A DNA stretch of 6,912 bases from Patescibacteria group bacterium (GTDB lineage: Bacteria; Patescibacteriota; Saccharimonadia; Saccharimonadales; CAIOMD01). Below the pieces are notes generated by a model. The model saw nothing but the letters and a program-made list of their open reading frames with translations, was not told the origin of the DNA and did no database searches. Below, in pieces: positions 4,626-6,912 of this stretch. Made by a program: the position numbers and the translations under genes. Each line of letters opens with the position of its first letter. Within the stretch, counting starts at the first letter, position 1. The stretch is taken from assembly GCA_030917025.1 (NCBI GenBank), contig JAUPVN010000085.1:1-6912 (forward strand), written 5' to 3'.

Positions 4626-6912
4626 CTAAGTGTAAATGATCGACTGCTTAGGCAACACTGTTTCTAATTGTTCTAGCAAATCATCTGTATAATTAACACC
4701 TACGGGTAGTTTAATTGGTTTTTTATGCTCTCCGATCACTAAAATTGTATCTACTTTACCTGGGTAAGAGTCAATAATTGATTTAATACCTCTTAAAAGA
4801 TCTTGGTTTGTAGTATCTTCTACCCGCAGATATAGTTTTTTTCGCAAAGGAATACCAGAAGTTTTTGCTAATTTAACTTTTGCAATTATTTTTGATGGCA
4901 CATAGTCACTTCCTGTTGGCTCGTATGCTAAGGCCTCTTTAAAAGTTACTAAAGAAATCTTTTCTGCAATAATTTTAGCTTCTTGCAAATCAGATCCTTG
5001 CTTATCACGACCACTAACTCTTCCGGAAACAATTAATACAGTATCTTTCGCTAATTTTTCTTTTAGACTATCTAGAACTTTTGGGAATATTATTAATTCT
5101 CTAACCGCTCCATTAATATCTTCTAGCTGCATAAACGCCATAGATTGGCCATTCTTAGTAGTGATATTTCTTATCTCTACAATAGTTCCGCCAACTGTAA
5201 TTTTTTTACCATCAGCAGCAACTATCACTTCAGATAATGGTGCGGTTTGTTCTTTAAACATTTTTAAATAAACTTCTAAAGGATGCTGTGACAAATATAA
5301 ACCCAGTAACTCTCTTTCCCAATGCAAATAATCGTTTTCTGCATATAAAGATGCTGCTGATAAATCTAACGGAATAGTAACAGGTGCAATTTCTCCACCA
5401 AACAAATCAACTTGTCCGGCAGATTTTTCTTTTGCAATTTTAGCAGATGTAGCCACTATATTATCTATGTTACTTAGCATAACTGATCTATTTGCAAATC
5501 TGTCTAATGCACCAGTTTTTATTAAACTTTCCCAAACCTTTTTATTCACTAAACGGCTGTCAGTACGCCCCATAAAGTCCTCTAACGATTTAAACGGCCC
5601 GTCTTTTGCTCTGGTAGCAATTATACCCGCTACTGCGTTATGCCCAACATTCTTTATGGCGTCTAACCCAAACCTTATAGTTTCTTTATTATCTTTATCT
5701 CTAACAACAGAAAATTCATGAAAAGATTCATTTACATCTGGCTGTAGCACTGTGATACCCATATGTTTACATTCTGCAATTTCAATTGCTAGCCTATCTG
5801 TATCATCGTAATCACCCGTCATTAATGCAGCCATAAAGGCTGCAGGATAATGGGCTTTTAGGTAGGCTGTCCAGTAAGCAATTAAGGCATAGCATGCCGA
5901 ATGGGATTTATTAAAAGCATAGTCTGCAAACCCCATAAGATCTTCCCAAAACTTTTCCATAACATCTTTCGGTACACCACCGTGCTCAACCCCACCTTCT
6001 ATGAATTTGTGTTGCATTTTAAGCATAACTGAACGTATTTTTTTACCAATAGCTTTACGCAAAGTATCGGCTTCTCCACCGGTAAAACCACAGACTTCTT
6101 TACTTATTTGCATAACCTGTTCTTGATAAACCAATGTACCATAAGTAGGAGATAGGGCATTCTTAAATTTTTCATGAGGAACGCTAACTTCTTCTAGGCC
6201 ATTTTTTCTACGTACAAACATATCTACAAGGCCCGCTTTTAATGGCCCTGGTCTATAAAGGGCACACATTGCAACTATATCGCTAAACTCTGTAGGTTTT
6301 AGCTCTTTTAAATATCTTTTCATACCTGCAGATTCAAGCTGGAATACGCCGGTTGTGTCGCCACTAGATAGCAAATCATAGGTTTTTGTATCTTTTAAAG
6401 AAACTGCATTTATATCAATATCATCACCGTAAACTTTTTTAATTATCCTTAAAGCATTTTTAATTGTAGTTAAATTTGAAAGACCCAAAAAATCCATCTT
6501 TAATAAACCAAGTTCTTCTACTACTCCCATAGGGTATTGAGTAGCCACAACGCCCTTTTGAGCCATTTCTAGTGGGCTATATTCAACAATTGATGATGGG
6601 GCAATAACTACGCCCGCAGCGTGCACACCGTGATTTCTGATTGTTCCCTCTAACTGTATAGCCATGTCAAAAACCATTTTTGCTTGAGGATTATTATTGT
6701 ATTCGTTTTTTAAGTCTGAGGAACTTTTTAAAGACGTTTTTAGCGGTATTTGACGCCCTTGTATGGGCGGGGGAACTAATTTAGCCATTCTATCAGCATC
6801 TGCATAAGGAACTTCTAAAACCCTTGCTACATCTCGCACAGCGGCCCTTGCAGCCATACGGCCATAGGTTGCAATATTGGCTACCCTATCAGTGCCATAT
6901 TTATGTACACAA
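4626..6912 (-). CDS. dnaE: DNA polymerase III alpha subunit, C-terminal part (5' end cut by window)
   Basis: DnaE is the catalytic subunit of the replicative polymerase. The reading frame stays open to the window edge: before the internal Met at 6857 it reads KYGTDRVANIATYGR, matching the family segment before TFGxMAA, so that Met is not the start. The PHP domain and the PDIDxDF catalytic aspartates lie outside. Numbering from the Met at 6857: NHGVHAAGVVIAP (75-87), the third catalytic Asp in KMDFLGL (Asp122), GVFQLESAGMK (170-180), LYRPGPLKAG (200-209), VYQEQVMQ (243-250), AFNKSHSACYAL (314-325), a helix-hairpin-helix region (about 395-430), an internal beta-clamp-binding motif QVDLF (482-486), an OB fold (about 553-630) and a C-terminal domain (about 670-735) in the position of the tau-binding region. 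It is DnaE type, not Gram-positive PolC, because the polymerase core precedes the OB fold and no exonuclease insert is seen. The stop is TAG. No intein or frameshift is visible. Confidence 0.97.
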   Translation of the reverse strand, partial: CVHKYGTDRVANIATYGRMAARAAVRDVARVLEVPYADADRMAKLVPPPIQGRQIPLKTSLKSSSDLKNEYNNNPQAKMVFDMAIQLEGTIRNHGVHAAGVVIAPSSIVEYSPLEMAQKGVVATQYPMGVVEELGLLKMDFLGLSNLTTIKNALRIIKKVYGDDIDINAVSLKDTKTYDLLSSGDTTGVFQLESAGMKRYLKELKPTEFSDIVAMCALYRPGPLKAGLVDMFVRRKNGLEEVSVPHEKFKNALSPTYGTLVYQEQVMQISKEVCGFTGGEADTLRKAIGKKIRSVMLKMQHKFIEGGVEHGGVPKDVMEKFWEDLMGFADYAFNKSHSACYALIAYWTAYLKAHYPAAFMAALMTGDYDDTDRLAIEIAECKHMGITVLQPDVNESFHEFSVVRDKDNKETIRFGLDAIKNVGHNAVAGIIATRAKDGPFKSLEDFMGRTDSRLVNKKVWESLIKTGALDRFANRSVMLSNIDNIVATSAKIAKEKSAGQVDLFGGEIAPVTIPLDLSAASLYAENDYLHWERELLGLYLSQHPLEVYLKMFKEQTAPLSEVIVAADGKKITVGGTIVEIRNITTKNGQSMAFMQLEDINGAVRELIIFPKVLDSLKEKLAKDTVLIVSGRVSGRDKQGSDLQEAKIIAEKISLVTFKEALAYEPTGSDYVPSKIIAKVKLAKTSGIPLRKKLYLRVEDTTNQDLLRGIKSIIDSYPGKVDTILVIGEHKKPIKLPVGVNYTDDLLEQLETVLPKQSIIYT

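Noticed and set aside
5467..5721. Open reading frame on the plus strand opposite dnaE
   Set aside because: Antisense to conserved DnaE sequence with no independent support.
6855..6857. Met codon at 6857 as the start of dnaE
   Set aside because: The frame continues upstream to the window edge with family-matching residues (KYGTDRVANIATYGR), so this Met is internal and the gene is truncated by the window.

Overview
This window is AT-rich, tightly packed bacterial chromosome. It holds five complete protein genes and one truncated at the right edge: ribosomal protein L19, a malic enzyme, a PilB/GspE-type assembly ATPase, a SPOUT RNA methyltransferase, a membrane-anchored CAP-domain protein, and the C-terminal two thirds of the replicative DNA polymerase DnaE. 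All three stop codons end genes here (TAG for rplS and dnaE, TAA for three genes, TGA for the methyltransferase), so the standard bacterial code applies and UGA is not reassigned. The AT richness, minimal gap sizes, scarce Shine-Dalgarno sequences and protein flavour fit a small-genome Patescibacteria/CPR lineage. Saccharibacteria is my best guess, but no gene here proves it, and lineages that recode UGA (SR1, Gracilibacteria) are unlikely.

Layout, left to right. Positions 1-60 are noncoding, with a weak AT palindrome. rplS (61-495, minus) is transcribed away from the malic enzyme gene (610-1740, plus); the 114-bp gap holds a good extended -10 promoter and Shine-Dalgarno for rplS. The malic enzyme gene converges on the pilB/gspE-like gene (1760-3358, minus) with a 19-bp gap. 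That gene diverges from the methyltransferase gene (3418-3924, plus) across 59 bp containing a TTAACA-18-TATAAT promoter for the ATPase. The methyltransferase and CAP-protein genes (3921-4616) overlap by four bases and probably form a two-gene transcription unit. The CAP gene converges on dnaE (4626 to beyond 6912, minus) with a 9-bp gap.

The genes do not form one pathway. They cover translation (L19, RNA methylation), carbon metabolism (malate to pyruvate), surface functions (type IV pilus or secretion motor, extracytoplasmic CAP domain) and replication (DnaE). I see no mobile element, CRISPR array, tRNA, rRNA or obvious new multi-gene system. The points most worth a second look are an assembly ATPase without a single cysteine, and hence without the usual zinc site; a CAP domain held between two membrane segments and lacking one canonical histidine; and the lack of recognisable ribosome binding sites for four of the five visible gene starts.
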